Assembly: GCF_937980635.1 (NCBI RefSeq)
Contig: NZ_CALJPG010000031.1
Location: 1-64,000, forward strand
Source: an uncultured Campylobacter sp.
GTDB taxonomy: Bacteria > Campylobacterota > Campylobacteria > Campylobacterales > Campylobacteraceae
Direction of reading: 5' to 3'
DNA length: 64,000 nucleotides
This document shows, in pieces, positions 17,047 through 25,618 of the stretch. A model generated the notes under the pieces. That model had not been told where the DNA came from. It saw nothing but the letters and a program-made list of their open reading frames with translations, and did not search any database. The position numbers and the translations under genes were made by a program. Position 1 is the first letter of the stretch. Each line of letters starts with the position of its first letter.

Positions 17047-17624
17047 ATCTAAGATAGCGCCGCAGGATTTGACACATAAGATCATAATTACGACGCGCTT
17101 TAATTTAGCTCTTAAAATTTACGCGAGAATTTTAAAAATTCGATGCTTCAAGCTTTAAAATTTGCCCGCGGAGCTTTTAAAATTTATCGCGCGGCTTAGG
17201 TTTATTTTATCCGCGCCAAGACGGCGAAATTTTTAGGGCATCGCGATAACTAAGCACAAGATAGCGAAATTTCACAAAGCTGCGGTGAACAAGATACGCA
17301 GAGAATGCACGCAAATTTCAAATTTATCTGGATTTTGCCCGCCTGCCCGACGCCTAGCACAATTATTTAGCTACAATCCCTCTTGCTCGCTTTACTTTTC
17401 GCTCGTCTTACGATTTGCTCGTCTTGATAGCTATTGAACTTTGCCGAAGCTACTGCGCGCCCTTTTGCAAAACTGCGCGGTATGCGGGATTATATGGCCA
17501 TCGCTCGCAAGTTTTGTAGCACATGCGCGCGATAAAATTCCGTAGCGCAGGTATTTTAAATAAATTTTGATTTAAAAGCGCAGACGCAGAGGCGATTTAA
17601 ATTTAAAGCTCACGTGCTCCACGG
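17047..17624 (+). other. non-coding spacer, AAATTT-rich
   Basis: About 580 bases with no supportable gene on either strand. Many elements of the type TTTTAAAATTT occur, especially 17100-17190. No tRNA or array seen. Confidence 0.5.
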
Positions 17625-18005
17625 CTAGCCTGCAAGCGCTCTGCCCGCGAGCAGCCCAGCGTAGCAAAACAGCATACAAACGCATACGCTTAAGACCGCG
17701 TTTAGCACACCCATAGCAAATTCTCGCGCCAGCAATAATTGCAGCGTATCGTAGCTGAACGTAGAAAATGTCGTAAAGCCGCCCAGCGCGCCTGCGACAA
17801 AAAATACCCGCAGGCTCTGCGTTAAATTTAGTGCGAGTAAAAACCCTATCAGCAAGCTTCCCAGCGCATTCACGCAAAAAGTAGCGATCGGAAACGCGCT
17901 CCAAAATCCGGCGCGATCCATTGCGCGCGCAATCACTCCGCTTAAGCCTACTCGCGCCATCGCGCCTACACAGCCGCCTAGACCTGCTAAAATCAAGTTC
18001 GTCAA
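17625..18005 (-). CDS. crcB: fluoride ion channel FluC/CrcB
   Basis: A 126-residue four-helix membrane protein that exports fluoride as a dual-topology dimer. The hallmark GGFTTFSTFSYD is present (residues about 75-86), along with GGCVGAMARVGLSG and the TFCVNALGSLLIGF segment containing the conserved Asn. The start is TTG at 18005 with AAGGA 6 nt upstream. No fluoride riboswitch was recognised upstream by eye. A single copy suffices for a homodimeric channel. Confidence 0.92.
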   Translation of the reverse strand: MTNLILAGLGGCVGAMARVGLSGVIARAMDRAGFWSAFPIATFCVNALGSLLIGFLLALNLTQSLRVFFVAGALGGFTTFSTFSYDTLQLLLAREFAMGVLNAVLSVCVCMLFCYAGLLAGRALAG

Positions 18006-18376
18006 TCCAAGTCCTTTTAAAATTTGTAAATTTTATTTCGCTATCTCGCCTCCATAGGACGAAAGATGTGTGACTTCGCTATTTTAACGCGGCTAGTTAA
18101 AATTCAGCTTTTAAAATTTGCTCGCGCTTTTTGAAATTTTGTTTTAAAATTTTACTCGTGCGGCGAAATGCGACGTTTTACGCGCCGCCGCAAAACGGCG
18201 ATCAAACGCGCGCAGTGTAAGAGGACGATAATGCAAAAGGGCGGCGTAGCAAAACAGCGCGAACGCTTAAAATCGCTCTGACGTGCCCGTAGCAGGCGCT
18301 TAACCGCGCTTGTAGCGGAACGATCGCAAAGCAAAACAATAGCGCGGCAATCGCTGCAGCGCTACTACAGCGGGCG
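18006..18376 (+). other. non-coding spacer between crcB and the TauE/SafE gene
   Basis: About 370 bases, GC-rich in 18170-18370, with repeats of GCG/CGC runs. Short frames exist but lack RBS or family features. No riboswitch fold recognised. Confidence 0.4.
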
Positions 18377-19108
18377 CTACTGTAGCACCTTTTTTAGCGC
18401 CAGCGCAAATAGCACGACGTAGAGGACGAGCAGCCATTTTTTCTGCGTTTCGCGCCTTGCGCGGCGAGCTTGAGAGGTGCCGAAATACACGCCCAAAAGC
18501 CCGCCCACGGCTAGCAGCGCGCCGCGTTCGTAATCCACATGGCCGTTGTACGAAAGGCTCAAAAGCGCGCTAAATGAGCCAAAAACGATGAAAAATAGCC
18601 CCATGCAGACCGCTCTTTTGATATCGACGCCCAAAAATCCTACCAAAATCGGCGTCAGAAATACCGCGCCGCCCACGCCCATGCTAAGCGCGATCGCGCC
18701 GATAGCAAAGCCGATAAAAAACAGCACCGCGCCGTGGGGATCGGCGTTGCCGCCGCTTGTTACGTTCGTGCTAAAGAGTTTAAGAAATGAGATCGCAAGC
18801 GTCAGCAAAAGACCGATCTCAAGCACGATTTCTGGCGAGTATTTTACGATGAATCCCGATATGCTCGCGCCGCACAGCCCTCCGAGCCCCACCGCGATGC
18901 CGCTATCTAGGCGAAGCTTGCCCGCGCGGTAGTTCAGATATGAGCCGAAAAGCGAGACGATGAACATCTGCATCACCGAGATGCCCGCGGCGGTCTTGAC
19001 GTCGTATCCCAGAGCCATCATCACGGGCATTACAACTGTACCGCCGCCGATACCGAAAAAGCCCGATATGAAGCCCACGACGACGCCGACAAAGGGGAGT
19101 TCTAGCAT
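18377..19108 (-). CDS. TauE/SafE family sulfite/anion exporter-like permease
   Basis: A 243-residue permease of the TauE/SafE (DUF81) family, with about eight hydrophobic segments. The internal duplication of the family is visible: GFISGFFGIGGGTVVMPVMMALG near residue 15 and GFAIGAIALSMGVGGAVFLTPILVGFLG near 150. Members move sulfite, sulfoacetate or related organosulfur anions; the substrate here cannot be told. RBS AAGGATC lies before the ATG. It stands alone between two long spacers. Confidence 0.85.
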   Translation of the reverse strand: MLELPFVGVVVGFISGFFGIGGGTVVMPVMMALGYDVKTAAGISVMQMFIVSLFGSYLNYRAGKLRLDSGIAVGLGGLCGASISGFIVKYSPEIVLEIGLLLTLAISFLKLFSTNVTSGGNADPHGAVLFFIGFAIGAIALSMGVGGAVFLTPILVGFLGVDIKRAVCMGLFFIVFGSFSALLSLSYNGHVDYERGALLAVGGLLGVYFGTSQARRARRETQKKWLLVLYVVLFALALKKVLQ

Positions 19109-20010
19109 TTTTGATCCTTAAAATTTGAAGCGAAGTTTATAGCTTTAAAATTTAAAGCTTGATAAATTTACGGAATTTTGGATTTGAAAGCGGGAAATTT
19201 GCGGGGTTTTGAGGCGGGGAATTTTGATAGTGGGATTTCGGTTTAAAATTTTATGTGTGGGATTTGTGAAATTTGGAAATTTACGGGATTTTAAAGCGTG
19301 AAATTTCAGAGCACAGAATTTTAATTGCAGAAATTCGGCTAAGAACTTTATGCGCTGGGCTACTAGAGTTTGTAGCGACGGCGTATTTTTACTGCGTTTG
19401 CGGATTTTTGGAATTTCAAAGCGTAAAATTTTGTCTCAAAATTTTATTACGGCGTAATTTAATACTGCAAAATCTCGCAAAGTAAAATTTTAGACAGAAT
19501 TCCTGCGGTGAATTGCAGTTAAAATTTTTTCCGCACAGAGCCCCGTTTCACGTATATATACGCGGTGCGTGTTTCCTAGCAAAATTCTTTCTATGCGGAG
19601 GACGACAGCAAAATTCCCGCGCTCCGTATCCTAAAAATCGCCGCAAAAGCGGTGCAAAAGTCACGACAAGATCGGCATAAAATCGGTTTAAAATTACGGC
19701 CAGATCGCCGTAAAATTTTATGCAAAGCGCGTATGAACTCAAAGAGCGTAAATTTTGCTCTGAAAAATCCTTACGGTAAAATTTCGCCGCTAAAAGCTCG
19801 TTCAAAGCTCGCCAAAAGAGTGCAAAAAGACTAAAAAGCCGCCGAAAAATCCTCGCGCTGAAATTACGCCCGCAAATTTCTCCCGGTAAAATCGCTTTGG
19901 ATATGGGGTGGGCTTTGAACTCGCGGCAAATTTTCCGGGCTAAATTTTACGCAAAATCCGCATTAAACCTGCAAAATTTATCGTAAATTTCTCCGAGCGG
20001 TTTTCGCGCT
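19109..20010 (+). other. 900-bp non-coding region of degenerate AAATTT-spaced repeats
   Basis: No convincing gene over about 900 bases. Bases 19140-19500 are a loose tandem of short phrases ending in AAATTT or AATTTT every 15-30 bases, for example GCGGGGAATTTTGA and AGCGTGAAATTTCAG. Bases 19560-20000 are similar with GCCGCAAAA-like phrases. It may be decayed coding sequence or an expanded spacer. Confidence 0.5.
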
Positions 20011-20742
20011 TTATGAAATTTCCAGCACGATCTCCTTTTTTAGCCCGATCTGTTTGATCTCAAGCACGGAAGCGCCGCCCAAACGCAGCGCAAGCACCTC
20101 CGCCTCGCTGCAGGCACGAGCAAGGGCTATTTCGCGCAACACCTTGCCGCGCCAAGCCTTGGCGTAGTGGCTCAGCACCTTGCCGCCTTTTATGAAACTA
20201 AAACTCAAATATTGGCGCTTCATCTCATAAAATTTTTCGTAAAATCCCGCGCGCAGATCCACGACGCACTCATCCGCCAGATACCGATCCAGCGCAGCGG
20301 AGAAGCTATCGCGATAAAATTTCGCCGCGTCTATGCCGCCAAATTTTTCGCCCTGCTTGAGCTTATAATTCGGCAGCGCGTCGCCGCCCAGCACGGGGCC
20401 GAAAAGGTTTGAAAAAATTATCGTGTTTCGCTCCGCAAACTCCCGCGCCCCGGTGCTTAGCGACGCGTAGCCTAGGGCGCGATACGCGGTGCCGGTGTAG
20501 CGCAAAAGCGCCTTCGCGCAGCCTTTTTCAAAGATGTTTTCGCGCAGGGATGCATCCCATTTTTTCAACCCGAAAAGCTTGCAAAGCTCCGCCTCGCTCG
20601 CTTTATCCACGAAATCCGCATAGGCGCGCAGCATCTGCAGGCGCTTTTCGTAAAGATCTGCAAAGATGAAATTTCGCTCGCAAATGCGCGTGCTGCCGCT
20701 TTGCTCGCTTTTCATCTCGCTTGGGGAAAATAAAATCTTCAT
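20011..20742 (-). CDS. yaaA: YaaA family peroxide-stress protein (DUF328)
   Basis: A 243-residue member of the YaaA family, linked in E. coli to lowering free iron and protecting DNA under peroxide stress. Family landmarks: MKILFSPSEMK at the start, NLFGPVLGGDALPNYKLKQGEKF in the middle, and FIKGGKVLSHYAKAWRGKVLREIA near the C-terminus. Preceded by AAGGAGAGCGT. It stands alone, divergent from trpE. Confidence 0.88.
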   Translation of the reverse strand: MKILFSPSEMKSEQSGSTRICERNFIFADLYEKRLQMLRAYADFVDKASEAELCKLFGLKKWDASLRENIFEKGCAKALLRYTGTAYRALGYASLSTGAREFAERNTIIFSNLFGPVLGGDALPNYKLKQGEKFGGIDAAKFYRDSFSAALDRYLADECVVDLRAGFYEKFYEMKRQYLSFSFIKGGKVLSHYAKAWRGKVLREIALARACSEAEVLALRLGGASVLEIKQIGLKKEIVLEIS

Positions 20743-20837
20743 ACGCTCTCCTTAAAATTTGCTCATTTTACTAAAATTTTGCTTGCATTAAGCCCGTCTA
20801 GGCTCGCGCCGCCCGCTCAAATTTAAGCTAAGCAGCG

Positions 20838-20843
20838 TATAAT
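20838..20843 (+). promoter_or_regulatory. -10 box of trpE, which decides its start
   Basis: TATAAT in GCGTATAATGGCGC. The first in-frame ATG of the open frame (20842) lies inside this box, so translation must begin downstream, at 20869. The implied leader is only about 20 nt, leaving no room for a leader-peptide attenuator. Confidence 0.6.
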
Positions 20844-20868
20844 GGCGCTAAAAATTCCAAGGACGAAA

Positions 20869-22587
20869 ATGCTTTTAGAAGAGCCGCTTTTTTACTACCG
20901 CGAAATTTTAAAAACGCATCCGCAAAGCTACCTCGCAGAGGACGACGCTCAGGTCATCATCGGCATCGATTGCGATTATTTCGACGGATTTAAGATGAGC
21001 TTTGAGGCGCTAAAGCTTAAATTTGATGAGGTAAAAAACGCAAAAGCGGGTGCAAGCGAGTTTAAAAACGCGAGCTTTGCCGGGTTTTTCGGCGTTTTGG
21101 GCTACGACATCGTGCGCGCGTTCGAAAATATCGGCTCGCCAAAACAGGCGCTGTATAACTTCCCGCCGTTTTTTTACGCCGACGCCGCAAACTACCTGCA
21201 TTACGATAAAATCAGCAAAATTTACGATTTTTACGGCAAAGACGCCCAAATTTACGAAAGCCTGCGCGAGCTTAGATTGCAAGCCTCGCAGCAAAGCTCC
21301 GCCGAAGAGGGAGCTGCGCCCCAGAGCGCCGCAAGAACGGATGCCGCGATAAAGGGCGGCTCGAAATTACAAAACGCGGCGAAACCTGCGCCGCAGAAAA
21401 GAGAGCTTAAATTTAAAATTTTAACCGATCTTGGCGCCGAGGAGTCGCATTTTAGCGAGATGGTCGAAGAAGCGAAAGAAAAGATAAAAAGCGGCGACGT
21501 GTTTCAGGTCGTGCTGGGCGAAATTTTAAAAATCGGCACGAATCTCGGCAGTTTGGAGTTTTACGAGCGACTCAAAAAGAATAATCCAAGCCCCTATATG
21601 TTTCACTTTCCGACGCCCTACGGCTGCGTCGCGGGCTCCAGCCCCGAGCTCATTATGGAGATCAAAAAGGACGAAATTTTTGTAGCTCCCATCGCGGGCA
21701 CCCGCAGCAGAGGCGCGAATGCTGAAGCCGACGCGGCGCTTGAGCGCGAGCTTTTAAGCGACGAAAAGGAGCTTGCGGAGCATCGGATGCTGATCGATTT
21801 AGCTCGCAACGACATCGGCAAATTCGCTGCGCCAGCCTCGGTGCGGGTGCAAAACGCGATGCGCGTCGTGCGTTACGAAAGCGTGATGCACATCGTAAGC
21901 GAGGTCTATGGCAGCAAGCCGCGCGGGGTGAGCGCGTTTGAGGTGCTTGGCACGATCTTTCCTGCGGGCACTCTAAGCGGTAGCCCGAAGATCCGCGCGA
22001 TGCAGATCATAAACGAGCTGGAGCGCTACGAGCGCGGTATATACGGCGGCGGAATCGGGTTTTGGCGCTTTAGCGGCGACGTGATGCAGGCGATCTTGAT
22101 TCGCTCGGCGATCTTTGTAAATCGCGACGCGCAAAATTCCTGCTCGGACGAGAATTTTAAACGAAATTCCTGTTTAAATTTAGACGCTGCTTGCGGCGGG
22201 ATAAATTCCCAAGCGATGGAGCTTTGCGACGGTGAAAATCCCGAGACGACAGAGCTTTGCGGAGCTGCGGCGCAAAATGGTAGCGGTGAGGCGCAAAATT
22301 TACCGGCTCGCGCAAGCGAGCGCGATGCGAGATTAAATTTAAAAGCTTGCGCAGGCGGCGGGACGCAAAATTTAGAAAGCGGGCCGAGCTTTAGCTGCGC
22401 GATGCGGTTTGAGGCCGTTAAATTTAACGCGGAAAATTTCGGCTGCGAAGGGCTAAGTAATCTCGTATTTATCGGCGCGGGCGCAGGTATCGTTTACGAC
22501 AGCTCGCCAAAGAGCGAATACGCGGAGATCTGCAAAAAGCGCAAAAGCCCGCTCAAAGCTATCGAGGAGCTATGTGAGGAAGTTTAG
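20869..22587 (+). CDS. trpE: anthranilate synthase component I with low-complexity inserts
   Basis: Makes anthranilate from chorismate with the TrpG domain of the next gene. The ATG at 20869 follows AAGGA by 6 nt. Core motifs: YGCVAGSSPELIME, PIAGTRSRG, LIDLARNDIGKFA, GTIFPAGTLSGSPKIRAMQII, GGGIGFWRFSGD and FIGAGAGIVYDS. The product is 572 residues, about 100-150 longer than the compact form of the family. The excess is in two places: residues about 138-178 (Ala/Gln/Ser-rich) and about 418-524 (Asn, Cys, Gly and Glu rich), just before the last core strand. The second insert's DNA holds about ten RAATTY hexamers. The catalytic core looks intact. Confidence 0.93.
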   Translation: MLLEEPLFYYREILKTHPQSYLAEDDAQVIIGIDCDYFDGFKMSFEALKLKFDEVKNAKAGASEFKNASFAGFFGVLGYDIVRAFENIGSPKQALYNFPPFFYADAANYLHYDKISKIYDFYGKDAQIYESLRELRLQASQQSSAEEGAAPQSAARTDAAIKGGSKLQNAAKPAPQKRELKFKILTDLGAEESHFSEMVEEAKEKIKSGDVFQVVLGEILKIGTNLGSLEFYERLKKNNPSPYMFHFPTPYGCVAGSSPELIMEIKKDEIFVAPIAGTRSRGANAEADAALERELLSDEKELAEHRMLIDLARNDIGKFAAPASVRVQNAMRVVRYESVMHIVSEVYGSKPRGVSAFEVLGTIFPAGTLSGSPKIRAMQIINELERYERGIYGGGIGFWRFSGDVMQAILIRSAIFVNRDAQNSCSDENFKRNSCLNLDAACGGINSQAMELCDGENPETTELCGAAAQNGSGEAQNLPARASERDARLNLKACAGGGTQNLESGPSFSCAMRFEAVKFNAENFGCEGLSNLVFIGAGAGIVYDSSPKSEYAEICKKRKSPLKAIEELCEEV

Positions 22588-22588
22588 A

Positions 22589-22660
22589 CGCTTTAAATTT
22601 AGCTAGCCGGGCGCGCCGCTTGCTTCGGCACGCTGTTCGCTTCGGCTAAATTTAAAAGCG
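22589..22660 (+). repeat. long inverted repeat after trpE
   Basis: CGCTTTAAATTTAGC (22589-22603) pairs with GCTAAATTTAAAAGCG (22645-22660) with one bulge, enclosing a GC-rich loop of about 41 nt. A further short palindrome CGTTAAAATTTAACG follows near 22676. It could be an intercistronic terminator or processing site between trpE and trpGD. No clear U-tract. Confidence 0.45.
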
Positions 22661-22882
22661 TGATCGCTGCGAGAGCGTTAAAATTTAACGGCGAGCTTCA
22701 TTCGGTATCGTAAAGCGCGCAACGTCACGACAGATGCGGTAATGCCGCAGCCGCGAGCGGAATCTTAAATTTAGCCCGCAAGCGACGCTAAAGCGGCATC
22801 GGATTTGTCCGCCGCAAAGTGGTTAAATTTAAACTATTTAGAATTTTAAAGAGGCGCAAACGCCATAAAAAAGGATAGAACT

Positions 22883-24496
22883 TTGATTTTAATGATAGAT
22901 AATTACGACAGCTTCGTTTTTAATATTTATCAATACATTTTGGAGTTAAGCGATGAGGAGGTGCGCTACTTCCGCAACGACGAGATAACGCTAGAGCGGG
23001 TGCGCGAGCTTGCCCCGTCGCACATAATCCTAAGCCCGGGGCCAAATCATCCAAAAGATAGCGGCGTCTGCTTAGAGATTTTGCGCGCGGATTTGGACGT
23101 GCCGATTTTAGGCGTGTGCTTGGGGCATCAGGCGATCGGATATGCGGCGGGCGCGGAGATAAAGCAGCTGGAGGTGCCGCTTCACGGCAAGAGCTCGGTG
23201 ATCGAAATTTTCAATGACGGCGTGCTTTTTAGCGGGCTGCCGCGTAAATTCGAAGTGATGCGCTACCACTCGCTTTATGTGGACGAAGCGACGCTACCGC
23301 GCGAGTTTGAAATTTTAGCAAAGAGCGAAAATGACGGCATTATAATGGCGATGAAGCACCGAAGCAAGCCTGTTTTCGGCATTCAATTTCATCCCGAGAG
23401 CTTTTTTACGCAATACGGCAAAAAGATCATCGAAAATTTCATCAATTACGGCAAAAAGATAATTTTAAAGGAGAAACTCGTGGTAAATTTCGCCCCGTTT
23501 ATGTTGAAGCTACAAAAGGGCTTCCCGCTAGATAGCGACGATTACGCCGTCATTTGCAAGGCGCTTTACGAGCAGGATTACGACATCGTGCAGCTTGCGG
23601 GACTACTCGTGCTGATCAGCGAAAAATCGCTCTATCCGAGCAGTCTCACGGCGCTCGTGCGCAGTATCTTAAAATACTCGATCACCTACGACGATCCGAG
23701 CCCGATGTTTGACATCGTAGGCACCGGCGGCGATAGGCTAAAAACGATCAATATCTCAACGACCGTGGCCTTTATCGCGGCAAGCTTCGGCGTACGCGTC
23801 GCCAAGCACGGCAACCGCGCGATTACCAGCAGATCGGGCAGCTCCGATGCTCTGGATGCTCTGGGCGTGCCGCTACTTAGCGATCTTGCGCAGATTAGGG
23901 CGCTGCTAGATCGCACGGGGCTAGCGTTTTTTCACGCGCCGTTTTTTCACAAGATCACCGCCGAGGTCAAAGAGGTGCGAAACCGCCTAAAAATCGGCAC
24001 CGTCTTTAATATAATGGGGCCGCTTCTAAATCCAAATTTAAGCCTAAGCAATCAGATCGTAGGCAATTATCTGGAGGAAGTAAACGGGCTCATCGCCGAA
24101 ACGTTGATGATTTTGGGGCGCAAGCACGCTCTGGTGGTGCACGGTATGGACGGCATGGACGAAATCAGTCTGTGCGACGAGACGCTAATCCACGAGGTCA
24201 AGGACGGCAAAATTTTAGAATACCGCGTAAATCCCGAGCAGTTCGGCTTCGCTCGGGTATTTCACAGCGATATCGAAGGTGGCGACGGCGAAGCTAATGC
24301 CGAGATTTTAAAGCAAATTTTAAAAGGCGAGCTGAACGGGCCGAAATTTGATATCGTAGTGCTAAATGCGATGTTTGCGCTATACTGCGCGGATGTCGCG
24401 GCAAGCCCTGCGGAGGCTAAGCCGCTCATTTTAGAGGCGATCAAATCGGGCAAAACGTGGAAATTTTACGAAAACTACGTAGGAGCGAGAGCTTAG
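22883..24496 (+). CDS. trpGD: fused anthranilate synthase component II / anthranilate phosphoribosyltransferase
   Basis: A 537-residue fusion. Residues 1-195 are the glutamine amidotransferase: ILSPGPNHPKDSG, ILGVCLGHQAIGYAAG with the nucleophile Cys, and GIQFHPES with the catalytic His. Residues 200-537 are TrpD: DIVGTGGDRLKTINIST, KHGNRAITSRSGSSDALDALG, FNIMGPLLNP. They supply ammonia to TrpE and then attach phosphoribose to anthranilate. The start is TTG at 22883, 7 nt after AAGGA; an ATG at 22892 is 16 nt away and less likely. It sits 295 bp after trpE; the next gene begins directly after its stop. Confidence 0.94.
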   Translation: MILMIDNYDSFVFNIYQYILELSDEEVRYFRNDEITLERVRELAPSHIILSPGPNHPKDSGVCLEILRADLDVPILGVCLGHQAIGYAAGAEIKQLEVPLHGKSSVIEIFNDGVLFSGLPRKFEVMRYHSLYVDEATLPREFEILAKSENDGIIMAMKHRSKPVFGIQFHPESFFTQYGKKIIENFINYGKKIILKEKLVVNFAPFMLKLQKGFPLDSDDYAVICKALYEQDYDIVQLAGLLVLISEKSLYPSSLTALVRSILKYSITYDDPSPMFDIVGTGGDRLKTINISTTVAFIAASFGVRVAKHGNRAITSRSGSSDALDALGVPLLSDLAQIRALLDRTGLAFFHAPFFHKITAEVKEVRNRLKIGTVFNIMGPLLNPNLSLSNQIVGNYLEEVNGLIAETLMILGRKHALVVHGMDGMDEISLCDETLIHEVKDGKILEYRVNPEQFGFARVFHSDIEGGDGEANAEILKQILKGELNGPKFDIVVLNAMFALYCADVAASPAEAKPLILEAIKSGKTWKFYENYVGARA

Positions 24497-25618
24497 ATGG
24501 CTAGCGGCGAAAAGAGGGAGTTTTTAAGCGAGCAGCTCATTAGCTATTTGGGTAATAAGCGCTCGCTGCTAGCGCCGATAGAGCGGGCGATCTGCGAAAT
24601 CAAAGCGGAGCTTGGGCGGGACAAGATCAGCTTCGCAGACGTCTTTAGCGGCAGCGGCATCGTCGCGCGCCTTGCCAAAGCGCACTCAAACCTCGTGATC
24701 GCAAACGACTTGGAGGGCTACTCGCGCGCGATAAACTCCTGCTATCTTTCAAATTTTAGTGATGAGCTATGGCGAGAATTGAGCGAGCTGCACGCCGAAA
24801 TTTTAAGAAATTTTACGCCGGAGGAGAGTTTTTTTAGCGAGCTGTACGCGCCGAAGGACGACCTGGATATCAAGGCGGGCGAGCGCGCTTTTTACACGCG
24901 CCGAAACGCCCTGATTTTGGGCGGGCTTTGCGAGCAGATTGGTAAAATCCCGCAAAAATTTCGCGATTTTTTCACCGCGCCGCTGCTTAGCGAGGCGAGT
25001 ATCCACTCAAACACGGGCGGCGTTTTTAAGGGCTTTTACAAGGACAAAGCGGGCGTAGGCAAGTTCGGCGGCAGCGGCGAAAACGCGCTAGCTCGCATAA
25101 TGGGCGAGATTTCCTTGCGCCTGCCCGTGCTTTCAAGCTTCGCCTGCGAAAGCGCAGTCTTTCAAGAGGATGCCGCGCGCTTTGCACAGAGCGTGCGCGA
25201 GCGCTTTTCACAGCTTGACGTCGCGTATTTTGATCCGCCCTACAATCAGCACCCCTACGGCTCGAACTATTTCATGCTAAATTTGATCACGGATTTTATA
25301 AACGAAGGAAAGCGCCCAAATGTCGCAGAGCTTAGCAAGGTCTCGGGAATCCCCGCAGACTGGAACCGCTCGGCGTACAACAAAAAATCAAGCGCTGCTG
25401 AGGAATTTTTCGCGCTGCTGGCCAAATTTCCGGCGAAATTTTTAATAATCTCTTTTAATTCCGAGGGCTTTATCTCGAAAGCGGAATTTTTAAAAAACCT
25501 CGCGCACATCGGCTCCATGCGCACGATAGAGATCCGCTATCCGACCTACCGCGCGAGCAGAAATTTAAATGCGCGCGAGCTTTACGTGACGGAATTTTTA
25601 TATGTCGTGCGAAAGTAA
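24497..25618 (+). CDS. D12-class adenine-specific DNA methyltransferase without a nuclease partner
   Basis: A 373-residue N6-adenine methyltransferase. SYLGNKRSLLAPIERAI is the N-terminal SAM/phosphate region of Dam-like enzymes; FADVFSGSGIVARLAK is motif I; VAYFDPPYNQHPYGSNYFML holds the catalytic DPPY motif. Its ATG abuts the trpGD stop and its last 17 bases overlap trpF, so it is embedded in the trp operon with host-like composition. No restriction endonuclease is next to it. The target sequence is unknown. Solitary methyltransferases of Campylobacter can mark DNA for regulation or uptake; that is a possibility here only. Confidence 0.85.
   Translation: MASGEKREFLSEQLISYLGNKRSLLAPIERAICEIKAELGRDKISFADVFSGSGIVARLAKAHSNLVIANDLEGYSRAINSCYLSNFSDELWRELSELHAEILRNFTPEESFFSELYAPKDDLDIKAGERAFYTRRNALILGGLCEQIGKIPQKFRDFFTAPLLSEASIHSNTGGVFKGFYKDKAGVGKFGGSGENALARIMGEISLRLPVLSSFACESAVFQEDAARFAQSVRERFSQLDVAYFDPPYNQHPYGSNYFMLNLITDFINEGKRPNVAELSKVSGIPADWNRSAYNKKSSAAEEFFALLAKFPAKFLIISFNSEGFISKAEFLKNLAHIGSMRTIEIRYPTYRASRNLNARELYVTEFLYVVRK

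Noticed and set aside
17625..18100. Fluoride riboswitch upstream of crcB
   Set aside because: The expected conserved segments were not seen in the 100 bases before the TTG start.
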